DNA of 64,000 nucleotides from Raphanus sativus (taxonomy: Eukaryota > Streptophyta > Magnoliopsida > Brassicales > Brassicaceae): positions 13,330,001 to 13,394,000 of the forward strand of contig NC_079517.1 in assembly GCF_000801105.2 (NCBI RefSeq). The letters are read 5' to 3'. Below are positions 33,136 through 45,247 of this stretch, one piece after another. The translations under genes and the position numbers were made by a program. A model generated the notes under the pieces. That model saw only the letters and a list, made by a program, of their open reading frames with translations, searched no databases and was not told where the DNA came from. The stretch's first letter is position 1. Each line of letters opens with the position of its first letter.

Positions 33136-33624
33136 CGTTTCACTAAACGGTAGTATTTAACGGTGGGTTAACACAGTTTTAACTGTCGGTTAACGGTTTG
33201 TTATTTTGGTCAGTCAATCGTAAGTTTCTTAATAAACTAAAAAAGTCAACGAAAGTTTAGGATTTTATTAGTCAGGTTCGATTACATGTTTATTTTGGCA
33301 ATTCGTGTAAAGTTAGTGTTTTTTTTTGCCGAATTCCCTAACTTATATATATACTTTTGTCTATGGTTTTTTGACTAAGTGGACAATATCAGCGAAGGGG
33401 CAAATAAGTTGTCCTTAACGATTACTTTCAAAGGGCCGGGCCCAACATATAAAATGGGCCTATGAGTAAGGATCCGCTCTATAACCCGACCCGATGATTG
33501 TTGACACGCGGAGAGACACTCGGCGAATGGAAACGGAAGAGAGTTGTGTTAACAGATTCTCTCGCGGCTGCGTCCATCCTCTTGTTTTCCTCCGACGCTT
33601 CTTAGGGGTTTCAAAGGAAGCGCG

Positions 33625-34186
33625 ATGATAACGAGATCGAATCTAGCGGAACAGCTCAGGGAATATCAGATTCGATCAAAGCATGATTGGGCCTCCGTCT
33701 CTTTCTTCTCTTCCACCTCCACTTTCTCTTCTTCCAGGTTCCAAAACTATACAAATAAAAAACATTTTAAAGGGTTTCGATACATGTTCTAGACATTATG
33801 TGATCCATAAGATGCTTCATGTAATCATGTCTCTCTTGGTTTTATGTTTGGTAATGAATTAAAAAAAATTCATATTCATTTCTTGTGTCTTGAGTTCATT
33901 GCCATTATTGATTCTATTGTTGTAGGCTTGTTGTGACATTTTACTCGTGGTACTTATGTCATTTGCTTTTTGACACAGGGTCCATGTGGTAGTGTTTGTG
34001 ATTTGGGAGCTTGTGATCTTACTACTCCTGGTGTGTTCAGCAGTATCCTTGTTCTTCAGGCGGTTGCAACTAGCATTTATCATGGTTTGTGTCGGCTTGC
34101 TTTTGCTCTTCTGTATGAAAATTATAAAGCAAGCGAGACTGGCTAGGAACAAGAAGCGGAGGATGCTTCTTCCTCTCTCTATGTAA
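33625..34186 (+). CDS. small plant-specific two-helix membrane protein, left version
   Basis: Exon 1 is 33625-33737, exon 2 33979-34186; CTTCCAG|gttcc and gacacag|GGTCC junctions; 106 aa. The N-terminus (MITRSNLAEQLREYQIRSKH) is followed by a Ser/Thr/Phe-rich stretch. Two hydrophobic helices lie at about residues 41-62 (VVVFVIWELVILLLLVCSAV) and 69-88. The C-terminus is basic (ARLARNKKRRM). The layout matches what I recall of At1g76185, described only as a transmembrane protein. TGGGCC/GGGCCC site II words lie at 33436-33464. The role is unknown. Identical in design to 53776-54339. Confidence 0.75.
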
Positions 34187-35129
34187 AAAAGGACCAAAAC
34201 CGAGGAGAACCTTTTTTTTTTAATTTTCTTAGACAACCATGACCAACTCTTTTCTCGGGAGACGACAGTTAGGGTCAGACTTGTCGCTGGTTTCTTCTTA
34301 TCCTTTGAAGAATAGACCTGATATTGGAAACCAGGTGCTGCCATTTCAGGGCTTAGCTTAGACAAATCAGAGCTATGTAACTCAGAACTAAATTGGTTTG
34401 AGAATATTGTTTTGTTTTTTTCCTGTATATGGTGGTTTTGATATTAAAGACATGTTAGTCCGCATAAACTACATTCGAAAACAAAAGTTTTGATTAGCAG
34501 TACAAAATGTAAGAAAATGCTCGAGGAGTTTTGATGATGGATCATTCTCTCTCGTACCTTAGCATGATGGTTGGTTCTAGTTGGGGAAGCACTATCCGTT
34601 CCTGTTTAGAATCTAGTGGACCGCCCTCCATAATGTGCTAGAAGAGCAGGGTAGGAACTCACATCCAAGTGAAAAGTAGGAATACATCGATTGGATTGAT
34701 TTAACCCTCTAGCTCGTTATTAAGCTCAGAAAGCATTTGCCGGAACAAGAGTGAATTCATCTCTTTTTTCATCAGACGCAAGGCAACTCAAGACCACAAC
34801 AAAGGCCTGGAAACCTGCTAGTTTTTTTTTTAAAAATTTGTGATATTGTAAAACACTAGCCGTTACCACCCGCAAACACGTAACAAACAACCTGCAAAAA
34901 TGAGTTGTGGGAGATGATAAGTTTTCAGTCCTATTCCAGGAATAAGAAGTTGGTTAAATTACTAGCAAACGAAACAAATCGGCAGATATGGGCCTTTTAT
35001 CTTTCAATTGGGCCTCATTGTTTTTTATTTGAGGCCTTGTACAAAAGACATGTAATAAAAAAAAGTCACGAGCTACATGGTTGCATCGAAATCTCAGGGA
35101 GTTGAAACTGCAATAGCGAATTTGAGGAA
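34187..35129. other. 3' flank of the small membrane gene and promoter of the NDUFB2-like gene
   Basis: No additional gene. Two TGGGCC site II cores (34988-34994 and 35009-35014) precede the NDUFB2-like ATG, as expected for a nuclear gene for a mitochondrial protein. Confidence 0.4.
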
Positions 35130-35679
35130 ATGGGCGGAGGAGGAGGAATAACATACAAGGGAGTCACCGTACACACTCCGAAGACGTGGCACACCGTTGC
35201 CGGAAAAGGCTTGTGCGGCGTCATGTGGTACATCTCTTTCTTTTAATTGATTTTTTTTCCGAAGAATCTGTATCTAGAATCCATGTTAATTCGTGTTTTC
35301 AGCTTGTGAATTGTCATGCTTAGGATTAGAGGCAATAAGATAGACGTTGATTTGAATTTGATTATGATTGAAGAAAACCAGTCACATTAGATATTGTTTT
35401 TCCTTAGCATTCACATCTTAAACTCAAAACTCTTTTGATATATTTTTTTCAGGTTCTGGATTCTGTACAGAGCAAAGCAAGACGGTCCAGTAGTCATGGT
35501 AAGTAACACTCTCATTCTTTGTTAGGTCTATAACTTTTTTATTTGATTTGTTTCGTTTCTTACTCCCTCCATGGTGGTGGTGGCTAAATGTGTGATCCTT
35601 GTTGTTACTTGGCAACTACTAGGGATGGAGGCACCCCTGGGATGGCCATGGTGATCATGGTCACGGTGACCATCACTAG
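35130..35679 (+). CDS. mitochondrial complex I subunit NDUFB2-like, left version
   Basis: Three exons: 35130-35227, 35453-35498 and 35623-35679; all introns GT-AG (ATGTG|gtacat, tttcag|GTTC, GTCATG|gtaagt, tactag|GGATGG). 66 aa: a glycine run MGGGGGITYKG, then VHTPKTWHTVAGKGLCGVMW, a single membrane segment WFWILYRAKQDG and a histidine/glycine-rich tail WDGHGDHGHGDHH. This is the plant form of the NADH dehydrogenase beta subcomplex subunit 2 (I recall At1g76200), an accessory subunit of the membrane arm of complex I. No presequence is needed for its recognition. The gene is intact here, unlike its right twin. Confidence 0.88.
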
Positions 35680-36890
35680 GTAATTAATGTCTGTATGAAG
35701 CACCTTTTTTGGTATCATTGTATGTTTCTTAGCACTCATTTTGGTTATCACGGAAATATTGAAAAAGTGTATACCTTGTGACCTTGTCTTACTAAACGCT
35801 CGAGATTGTTTGTATACTGCTACTAAGTAATAAGGTACTAGTTATGTATCTATGCATAATGTTGATTAGCATATACTAAGTTGTCACTTGCTAACGAGTC
35901 TTTTAGGATAGTCAGCTAGTTGTAAAGTAAATAAAGTTTGTTGCTTTGTCCCAGATTTCATTCATATAAATGGTGAAAGTGAATGGTGAACCAGAAAAAA
36001 AAAAAGAGGTGAAAGTGAATGACAATTGAGTGCCATTATCTTAAAAGTTTGTTAATAGTTTTGTGGTACATGTTTTGAGATTTTTTTTTTTTGAGACACA
36101 TCGTTAATTTGAAGTTAGCCAGACAAAGATTGTGCTGTATTATCCTTCAATGCACCTCTCTGCAACCTCGTTACAATCTTTTGTATACGCTCAAATTCCG
36201 TGCACTAATCTGGTTTTGGGTTTTCCCACCAGGTCCCGTGGAACCTTTGAAGAAAAAACTTCTCTGTTTTGTTTCAGCTTCATATGTCGAAATAAAGATA
36301 ACTGTGGAGAAGACGTTAAATTGTTTTTGTACACACATTTTGTAAGACTCGTTGCTTCCTGTTTTTTAGCTGCTACTGATGATATTTGTTGTTTTGCTGT
36401 CTACAAATGAATTTGAAATAAATTCGATTGGTAGAATCGTGTGTAGGAATCGGCATGCGAAATATTTTTAAATTTATATCTATGGTACTAAAATAGCATT
36501 TAAAAAAAAAGAGTGAATTGGCTTACAATCCAAAAAGAATGATGAAATTAACAGACTACTTTATGATGTAACAAGTTTGCTTTCTATCAACTAAGACACC
36601 ATGGTGTAGGATTTAGAGTATTGACTTAAATAAGGGTATAAGTTGTGTATACAGACTGCAATTTCTCCAAAGTGAAATTATGCAAAAATTAGAACATAGT
36701 CAAATTCAAACAGATTGTACCGGGATAATTTTATTCACTTTGAAATAGCCATATGTTGCAGAAGAGTGAAGACATAAAAACTTTACGCCGATCATTAGGT
36801 TTTTCGGTGTAATTGAGTTTCAAAATGCTATTCAGATCTCGCATTATGCTACATCCATTTCAGTGTTTTCCAATCCAGACATCCATATTA
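35680..36890. other. intergenic DNA between the NDUFB2-like gene and the RLP relic
   Basis: Frames at 36091-36410 have no recognisable domain; this stretch may include the 3' UTR. No element with clean ends is seen. Confidence 0.35.
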
Positions 36891-37480
36891 AACTTGAGTT
36901 TGCAACGAGACCGATAAGATGCTTATGGAGGTGGAACTCTCAGAAAATGAGCTTAGCGGGAATATATATCCCAGCAGAGCTTGGAGGTCTTCTGGAACTA
37001 CAAGCTTTCAATCTCTCTCCCCACAACTTATCAGGAGTTATACCAGAAAGCTTTTCAGGTCTGAAGAATGTGGAAAGCCTTGATCTCTCCTTCAACAGAT
37101 TACAAGGCCGGATCCCACAAGGACTAACAAAGCTAAGCAGCCTCGCGGTCTTTAATGTCTCATACAACAACTTATCAGGAGTCATTCCCCAAGGACCACA
37201 ATTTAATACCTTTGACTCACAAAGCTAATCCTCTTTTCTCTGTGGAAAACCAACCAACAGAAGCTGCAACGGAAGTACATTTCAAGAACCAGACAATGCA
37301 GTGAAGGATGCTGATGAGAGCCAAATCGACATGGTTTCTTCCTATTGGAGTTTTCTTGCAGCTTATGTGACCATACTTCTTGGAATATTCTCATCTCTCT
37401 CTTTTGTCTCTCCTTGGAGCAGATTCTGGTTATACCACGTTGTTGCTTTCATCTACAAGGTGAGGAATTTCTTGTGCTAA
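36891..37480 (+). pseudogene. LRR receptor-like protein, C-terminal fragment, left version
   Basis: Fragments read EFAT (decayed), [60 protein letters not shown] and, after an 8-bp deletion at 37226, a membrane segment and the tail SPWSRFWLYHVVAFIYKVRN. These are the last two or three LRRs, the juxtamembrane acidic part and the transmembrane end of an RLP (AtRLP13-15-like). An ATAT insertion near 36965, a frameshift near 36915 and the 8-bp deletion break the frame, and nothing upstream of the last exon is present. Confidence 0.8.
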
Positions 37481-38552
37481 AACTACTGTTGCTGCCTATT
37501 CCATTAATGTGTCATATCTGTTGTTATTCTTCTCTAAACCTCATGCTTTGTTTCACGTAACTTGTGTTTGGTTCCTATCTTCGAATAAATGTAATGCTCA
37601 AACATATCTTTGGTTGTTGTGTTCAATAAATAGTTTATTGAACAAAGAATTTATACCGTTTTACTTATCAATTTTTAAAAATAATTTTTAGGAGATAGTT
37701 TAGTTACTAAATTTAGAATTCAGCGCTAGAACTGTTTTTATGAGTCCAAGCAGCAATAAAATGGCTGTATATACATTCATGTAGACATTCTAGGCGTTTC
37801 CGGTCACATGTTTACAGTCTTGGATGATGATGCTTGGGTGACGCTGCTGCCCTTACTCACCGACTCAGCTGGCTTGTTCAAAATAATAACCAAGAGTGAC
37901 ATGATTTAAGATGCCATAAATAGTTTGTAGAAGTCATGATAAAATGTTACTAATTATTTGTTACTAAATAATTATCGTTTTATGGTTTCAATGCAATTTT
38001 TTCTAATAACTGATCTCTTTTGCCCGTAATTAAACTAAGATAGATAATAAATGTTATGTAATTATGATCTCTTCCTCTGTTTCGAATTATTTGTCGTTTT
38101 AGAGTAGAATTTTCATTTCAAAATAAGTGTCGTTTTCGGTTTTCAATGCAAAATTTATTGAAAATATTCTCTACTCTATTTTTCTATTGGTTGATATATG
38201 GTTAGATATATTGGTAATAGTGTTTTTATTCTGAAAATATATAAAATTAAATGTTTTTTTAATCTGTGTGCATAAACCTAAAACGACAAGTAATATGAAA
38301 CGGAGGGAGTATATTTTAAAACATTTAACTAGTTTCTAAATTTGTGTTGAAAAATTCAAAAATTACAAATAATTTGAAATGGAGAGATTACATATTAAAA
38401 ACGCCAACAACTATTTTTGACCATGATTTACCAAATGTGTTAAAAAATATGTTTTCCAACCAAAGGAATCCTCAAAAGAAAAACGACTAAAACAAACAAA
38501 TTGGAAAATTCGTTAGCCAATTAAGTTGGGACCTAAAATTGATATATTCTAA
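37481..38552. other. intergenic DNA with one MITE
   Basis: Contains the element at 38071-38309; otherwise no gene. The TAA at 38522-38524 is the empty target of a MITE found in the right version. Confidence 0.4.
38071..38309. mobile_element. MITE, CTTCCTCTGTTTCG / CTCCCTCCGTTTC ends, seen only in the left version
   Basis: CTTCCTCTGTTTCGAATTAT at the left; the right end reversed is CTCCCTCCGTTTCATATTAC. About 239 bp. The right version lacks this stretch between corresponding flanks (~57850-57895), where other sequence differences make the empty site less clean. Confidence 0.7.
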
Positions 38553-39288
38553 TTGGGTCTTAAGCCCAACTTACAAATGTGTTCAGAGGCGGGAGCTTCC
38601 CACTTAACAGCCAACCCTCTCATCTCATCAAAGTCTTCACACATCTCCTCATATCCAAACCTCCGACTCTTTTCCTCGCACGTGCGAATTTCTCCCCGGC
38701 GACTCCATCAAACACCTCCTCCCAACCTTCCTCCCAATCCCCCACGTGCGTCGCAGAGCTCCATCGTCCCGTGCTTCCACTCCGTCCAACTCCACCCTCT
38801 CCTCAGCTTTCCCATCACCTCCGCCACGCACGAGCCCTTGCACGCCACCGTGCACGGACGGCACTTGGCACCGTTCAACGGTCCCCTGCTTGAATATCGC
38901 AGCGACTGGAACTCCGTACTTAGACGGGGGAACTCGTAGGTTCCGTCGGACATGCATGGGCAAAAAGGGAGAGGTTTGGGTTACGTAAGGCACACGGCGA
39001 GTCGTGAGCTGAGCCTTGAAGGCGGATTCGGAGTTGAGGTTAGTTTTACCGGCGGAGTCAAGGTCGGGGGATGAGGTAGAGGCGAGAGAGAGCCACCGTG
39101 GAGGTGTCGAGGTCGCCGACGCCGAAGCGGTCGTTGAGGCCTCCGTAAGAGGATCCAGGTGGGACTAGGGTATTGACCGGGTTTGAAAGTATTCAGGGTC
39201 GAGGGAGTCGGACCAGTAACCGTCAACACGGGTCCGGACTATCCCAGTCGTACGTGAAGTTGTTCTCCTTTTGGTATGCCTTTATCAT
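38549..39288 (-). pseudogene. glycosyltransferase-like gene, last exon with frameshifts, cut by the gap (left version)
   Basis: Aligns with 58367-59102 on the minus strand (SFRLG-type pieces such as [20 protein letters not shown] and [19 protein letters not shown]). Relative to the right version there are several single-base indels: an extra A in the GAATATC word near 38893, a missing base at about 38930, extra bases at 38945-38985 and in 39174-39250. The density of indels rises toward the N gap, so part of them may be sequencing errors at a contig end rather than true decay. The first exon is absent. Confidence 0.75.
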
Positions 39289-39388
39289 NNNNNNNNNNNN
39301 NNNNNNNNNNNNNNNNNNNNNNNNNNNNNNNNNNNNNNNNNNNNNNNNNNNNNNNNNNNNNNNNNNNNNNNNNNNNNNNNNNNNNNNN
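39289..39388. other. assembly gap of exactly 100 N
   Basis: A conventional placeholder for a gap of unknown size. It joins the end of the left version to the start of the right version. Confidence 0.99.
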
Positions 39389-40204
39389 TATACTCTTCTA
39401 TGGCTTCACTTCTCTGTTGTGCTGATGTGTACGGGTTGGTTTCTATATCCATCAACTCGAACTGGCAATGCTGCAACTTTAGATATTCCTTACATAACTC
39501 ATATTCATGTTTGAGACTCCCTTAGAGGGTACAAAACCTGTAACTCCACATATCGAAAATCAGCTCCACGGGAGGTCTGTTCTTTATGATTTCAACCCCC
39601 TCTATAACTTAAGTCCTAGAAGTGAATGAGGTGTACTTTAACCGAGACTTGTGCTCTTCGGACAGTAGACTCCACAATCATCACTTCTTCGGCGCGACCT
39701 AGCTTTGTTCCGATGTCTTCAACAATACTATGGCGACAATAGATATCAGAGAGATGAGGATGTAAACTTTAAAGGGGATATACTTCGAGAAGGTTTGACC
39801 TATCCCTATTACTCCATCGATCTATAGCTACTAACCAACCTCTATAGTTATAGGGCTGTTTCTCGAGAACCATCAGGAGATGATGTTCAGTGTCAAAGTA
39901 GAAGTTAACGGTGTTGTCGTCGTTAATCTACCCTTCTAATATCCCTACTAGCTTCCAAGCTCGAGGAAGGGCCACCTTGAGTCCCGCCGGATTTTGATGA
40001 TACGGATTAAGGCATTTCGTGACTAGATATAGCCCATGATCTTTATTGAATTCCCTCTAAGCATCTTCGTGTACCGACCACCTTGATTTATCAACTTTTA
40101 ACTTCAAATCCTGTAACGCTTTCCAAACATCAACGGATCCGGTTGTTGATAGAGATGGTAATTCTTATCATGTCGCTGATGCTCTTCTTCGGATTGCATA
40201 TTGA
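39389..40204 (-). pseudogene. DUF4283 / zinc-knuckle relic, right version, cut by the gap
   Basis: Same relic as 14653-15470 with small indels (for example loss of a GTA triplet near 39666, an extra C near 39800). It begins at the N gap. Confidence 0.55.
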
Positions 40205-41299
40205 AATTTTGGATTTTGATGCAAAATTGAGTTATATCGAAGTCGTTTTAAAGTATTTTCATAGAAATTCTGGAATTCACCTTTGCAAAAGAGAGAATTA
40301 CTTTTTTTTATATAAATTTGTTTAACAATAAAATCAATTAAGACGAAAATCAAGTAATAATAGATGAATATCACAGTAAATTTATTCCATTTACCAATAA
40401 ATATTTACAAATCTATTTTGTCAGCCCGTCTTCTTAAAAACCATATTCAACTCACTTCTACATATCTTTTCAAAAATTGTTTTTTTCAAAATATAGACAA
40501 AACAATTACTATTAAACAGAACAAAAATAACATTTTCAATCAGACTGATTATTGTGAATATATATTTTTTTAAATATTCTAGTGATTTTAATGTTCAGAA
40601 TTTTTTTTCAAGTGTTTTTGAACAAAATTTACATCCAAAATCAACAAAAATAGTTTGTATTATTAAAATGATTAACAGTGATTAAACATGAATACATGGA
40701 CTTGCATTATTCGAAAAAAATGAATAAAGTTGAACTGATTCGATATGACATTTTACTGAGTTACGATAGTTCGTCTGATTTATAAATTGAAACTGTAAAA
40801 ATGTGAGGATTTAATTGAGAGAATGTTGAATGGGAATGGTAGATTTTGAGGCAATAAATAGTGGATAAAATTATGAGTTGTTGCAGTTTTTTCTTTTTTG
40901 CAGATAATACACGCAACGCAAGGCATGCATTTGTTTTCTCATCCACAGTACTAATAATAAGTCCATTTGATGGAGTTTGTCCCGTTTGTAAAGTAAATTC
41001 TACCAGTGGGTAAAATATATAAATACAAAAAAGATTTGAAAACAAGTTGTCATAAAGGAATAAATGAGGCTTTGCAGGTTGTGGGAGTGATGAGTGCGAC
41101 ATCTCAATCGACAGAAGGGAAATAAGAGTATGATTTATCATATAGTTAAATAGACAGAAAGGAAATATGATATAATTTTTGGACAACTGGAAATATGTTA
41201 TTTTACAAAATCATGCTATTTAAAGTAACAAAACAAAAAGAGATGAAGCTTACGATTTAAATAGATCGTGAAACTTTTAGCGTATCATGGTTAATTATA

Positions 41300-42708
41300 G
41301 GGGGAATTGGATAAAAGAGACACTTTAAACTTTTATTTGTCATTGTAGGATTTTTCATATTTTTGGCAATTCTGGACATATTTTACCCTTTGTCTATGAA
41401 AAAAATAGTAAACTTAGTTTTAAAAATGTAAAAAAATATAAAAACTATTGGAAACATAAATATGATAATTTCTATGTTTAAGTTATTTTTTAAAAAATAG
41501 GAAATCATATTTTATTTTACCTTCTAACCAGGTTAGAATACACATTCTGGTGATCTACTTAACCTAGAAATCGGATAATAAATTTTATACATAGATCTAT
41601 CCAGGGTATATACTGTAAACTAAACTTTTCTGTATTTTATATCTGAGTTAGAATTTGGTACATTACAATCTAGCAAGATGCTTTCAATCTACCTACAACT
41701 AGATAACGACATATAGCATCAACCCTATATTGTACCTTACGTAATTTTTGTGTCATAATCTCTTCTGTCTTTTACCTTATGTGACGCATAAGGAAGAATA
41801 GATTTCCTACCTGTTGTACTGTGTTATGGGTGAGGTAGGATATATATTCTAGTCAAATATGAAAAATATGGAAAGTTTTATATTTCAGTTAATATCTTTC
41901 CTAAATTTACGGTAAATCTACCATAAATCATGCACAATATCTTCTATCCCATGATCATTGAATTAACAAAAATTCAAATAAAGAAAAAAAAATTGTAGAT
42001 CTGTAGTTCGAACCTACACCCACGACAGATACAAGGTATTTAACCAATAGGACACAAAGATTTTTGGTATCGTCGATACATAATTTAAATTTAACAAATA
42101 GGTCAGTTATTCTCCCCCACACAATTCTTAACAACATTAGATTCTTTTCTTTTCACGAAGAACCTGGCACTCATGGCGAGAATAAGCGTTTGAATACAAT
42201 ACATGGTGTGCAGTAATTGGCACTGCACCAGAATGATCTATGAAGAATTGCTTATCATCTCAAAGGTCTACAAATACCAAATATATGACCATTAGAAACT
42301 CTGTAAGAAAACTTAAAAACTCTTCTTGAGCCGTAAGATTTTCAGGAACCAAACCAAAGAATATTCAATCAAAATAATAGCAAAAGGTAAACTTAATCGG
42401 GAAGAAGGTAGGATTCTCCTCAAGCCAAAATCACCATTGAAGAGCTTCAAAAGCTTAGGCAGAGAAGATCAGAGAATTAGAAAAATAATTAGGGTAAACG
42501 TGTTACTTTTTCTTGCTTTTTTTACTTTTAAAAAATAAAATAATTTATAATTAAACCAAACTATGTATTTAATTGAAAATTTAATTTAATTAATCATGAG
42601 GGTATTATGGTATTAACATTAATATAAATCTTATTTTTCCAACTAATTAAGAAAAAATACTAGAAGGACAAACCTAGGTTGATGGTGTCTCTTTTATCCA
42701 ATTACCCC
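41300..42708. mobile_element. non-autonomous MULE, right version
   Basis: Same element, ends and 9-bp target duplication as 16564-17972, including the tRNA-like module (about 41998-42061). I see no difference by eye. Confidence 0.85.
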
Positions 42709-43281
42709 TTAATTATATTACTAGGTCAAAAGGTTGAGCTTCTATGTTATTCTAACACTTATGTTATATTTACATGAGCCTAGGATTCTGCAATCCACTC
42801 CATGGTGGAAGAGTAAAAGGACCCATAAGTCAGAAAATTGTTAAAAAAATTTAAAACTAAAAATTGTTGATTTTACTCGTTCTCAACTAAACGATTCTAG
42901 TACACTTCCAATAATCCAATACAGATATTTATATCTTTTTATTTTCTTGTGGCTAATCTTTTTGTATTTCTTGATTTCTAAGTTTTCTATATATAAATGT
43001 TATCAAACATAGCAATCTGAATATATTTCAAAATGTTTCGAAAATCACAAGCAAACAAGCTCTCATTATTTCTCTCTCTCTATTAATTTCTACTAGCGTC
43101 CAATTATTTTGGTATGTGTCGTAATGTGGCCAAGACATGCTAAAGTTTGGAGCTGGGAAGAAAAATGCCAAGCTTGTACAGGCAATTTATTGGATATGCC
43201 ACGAACTGATTTTTTTGTTCAAAGTGGTAGTGAACAGATTTGAGATGCAAACACGTTTCAGATTCGAATCTTCTATTAGAG

Positions 43282-44228
43282 AATCTTTAACAATGATATT
43301 AAATTTAGTGTTGAAATTACGTCAAATTTGATTTTTTGATGTCAAATATTTTTTGTCATTTTAAACAATGACACCAAATATTACACCAAAAATAATATTA
43401 TATTATTTAATGTTTTCTATTTTAATAATTCTTTTGTTTTTAGTATTTGAAATTGATAAATAATTGTTTTATCGTATTTTGATATTATGTTCATTAAATT
43501 TTCGTAATTATACATTTATAAAATTTATTTACATTTATATGTAATGGGTTAACAATATTATACATGTATTTAATTTACACAAAATACTCTATTAAAAGTT
43601 ACAAAACACTAATTATGAAAAGCACATAACATGACAATATATTTATTTTAATAAATTTGTATTAGTCAGTAATACATGTTTAACTATATTATAAAATAAA
43701 ATATATATTTTAAAGTTTGGTGAATTTAATAATATTATATATAGTTTAACTAAAAATTATAATCAATATTTTAAAATAAAGTAAATAATAATAATAATTT
43801 AGTGTTTTTTTATTTAAAAATAAAATAAAATATAAAATTCTATGATATTTTATTTTATAACATAAAAATTATAATAATAACTTAGTATTTTTACCTGAAA
43901 TCAAAATAAAAAAATATTTTAATTATGTAAAAATAATTTTAAAATATAAATAATATAATATATTTATGTTTAATTATAAATTTGAAATTATTAATAATAG
44001 TAATTGAAACAAATTTAAACTAACTAAAAATAATAATTGAACTATATTATTAAATGAGAAAACATAATAAATATGTATATAAAATATTTGGCGTAATGAA
44101 TAGTGTTACACCAAATTTGGTATAACACTATTCACTCTACACCAAATTTGCTGGGATGGTGTAATTTTTGGTGTTCATTGGAGATGACACCAAGTTTGGT
44201 GTTTTGGTGTCTCATTGGAGATGATGGC
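43282..44228. mobile_element. AT-rich MITE-like element, right version
   Basis: Counterpart of 18546-19494; two single-base length differences in homopolymers. Includes the 36-bp palindrome at 44098-44133. Confidence 0.45.
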
Positions 44229-44980
44229 CTTATGTGAAATCAAGTTTCATTGTTCTATTCATCTAACTCAAACATGAGTTCATGTTTTAAGATCCATTTG
44301 AATGTTTTGGAGAAAGAATTCATCCGCGGTCTTGCTATTCTTATGGATTCAACCGGATTAAATTTTTTGTTATTGGATGCTACTATTATTAATGATGTTA
44401 GTTATTAAACGTGGATTCTCATTAACGAATCTGTGTTTTGCAACAAAACAACCTACATACAGGGTTTTACAATGTAGTGACTTTGAATTTGATTGTAACA
44501 TTCGAGCATTTTTATAAAAAGTCAGAAAACATCTAAAATACCCTTTTGCAAAAAAAAAGGGCCTAAATCTATATTTTCTTTAATTTATAACAAAAAATGA
44601 TTGTTAATATTTTTTTTGTATCTGTTGAGATTCGAACTTACACTTCTATTCTTGTAGTAGAAAATTTTACCGATAGAAATAACATTTCATACTTAAGCTA
44701 CCCAATTTTCTGGATAAAAAACTACTCATTTTATGTTTGATTTTATTATTTCATCATACATAATTTTGTTTAAATTCTTGATTTTGGGTGTTTAAGGTGA
44801 AGTTTATTCTTTAACACAACTTCTATTAGAGTATAGCTGATAATTAATTGAAGGTTTTCTGCAAAAAAGAACACTTAAAATAAACTTTTGCAATTTAATC
44901 TAGGAAATCAAAAATCCACAAGTCAATTCAGAAAGTGTTATTCGATCCGCGGTTAAAACATATATGTATTGATGATATGT

Positions 44981-45247
44981 TAGGCGTTAACTATTTAACA
45001 TTATTGAAAACTACATCATTTTACTACTAAATTTTAGATAAAATAACATGTAACCAAGAAGATTCAAACTGTACAGCTCAACCACTAACTACGAGTTCTC
45101 TAACCATCTCGGCTAATGAAGCAATGGTTAAAGAATTTTTGGGTTGTGGTTGAGTGTAGAATTCGACTCTTGTTGATTACAGATTTTTTTCTCTAAAATT
45201 TAGTCAAAAAGGCGTAGGTTTCAATTTCATTAAATAGTTAACACCTA
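44981..45247. mobile_element. MITE with TAGGYGTTAACTATTTAA ends, right version
   Basis: Counterpart of 20247-20513, with the same tRNA-like module in the centre. Confidence 0.65.

Larger units (their letters stand above)
31903..33338. mobile_element. MULE with long inverted ends, present only in the left version
   Basis: Ends GGGAATTCAGCCAAAAAAA (31903 on) and, reversed, GGGAATTCGGCAAAAAAAA (33338 back) with similarity that extends weakly for about 200 bp into both arms. Flanked by a perfect 10-bp target duplication TAACTTATAT (31893-31902, 33339-33348). The right version has a single copy of that sequence at the corresponding position (~53500). No transposase. Each arm contains a tRNA-like module. 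The element ends about 290 bp upstream of the next gene's ATG. Confidence 0.93.
14653..39288. repeat. left version of a large duplicated segment (24.6 kb)
   Basis: Collinear with 39389-59102. It carries a DUF4283 relic, MULE, MIR394, ERD14, a small membrane protein gene, an NDUFB2-like gene, an RLP relic and a glycosyltransferase exon. It ends at the N gap. Left-only insertions: Helitron 24656-26274, PIF/Harbinger 28497-31670 and MULE 31903-33338; the MITE at 38071-38309 also has no counterpart on the right. Identity is nearly complete up to about 22.53 kb and lower afterwards. Whether this is a true duplication is discussed in the findings. Confidence 0.95.

Noticed and set aside
33859..34365. 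168-codon minus-strand frame opposite the small membrane protein gene
   Set aside because: Antisense to an exon with good splice sites and a conserved-looking product on the plus strand.
38553..38988. Plus-strand, proline/serine-rich frames (and at 58375-58761)
   Set aside because: Antisense shadows of the GC-rich glycosyltransferase exon.
14653..39288. An LTR retrotransposon pair explaining the long direct repeat
   Set aside because: The repeats are 20-25 kb, hold host genes, and have no TG...CA ends, primer-binding site or polymerase.
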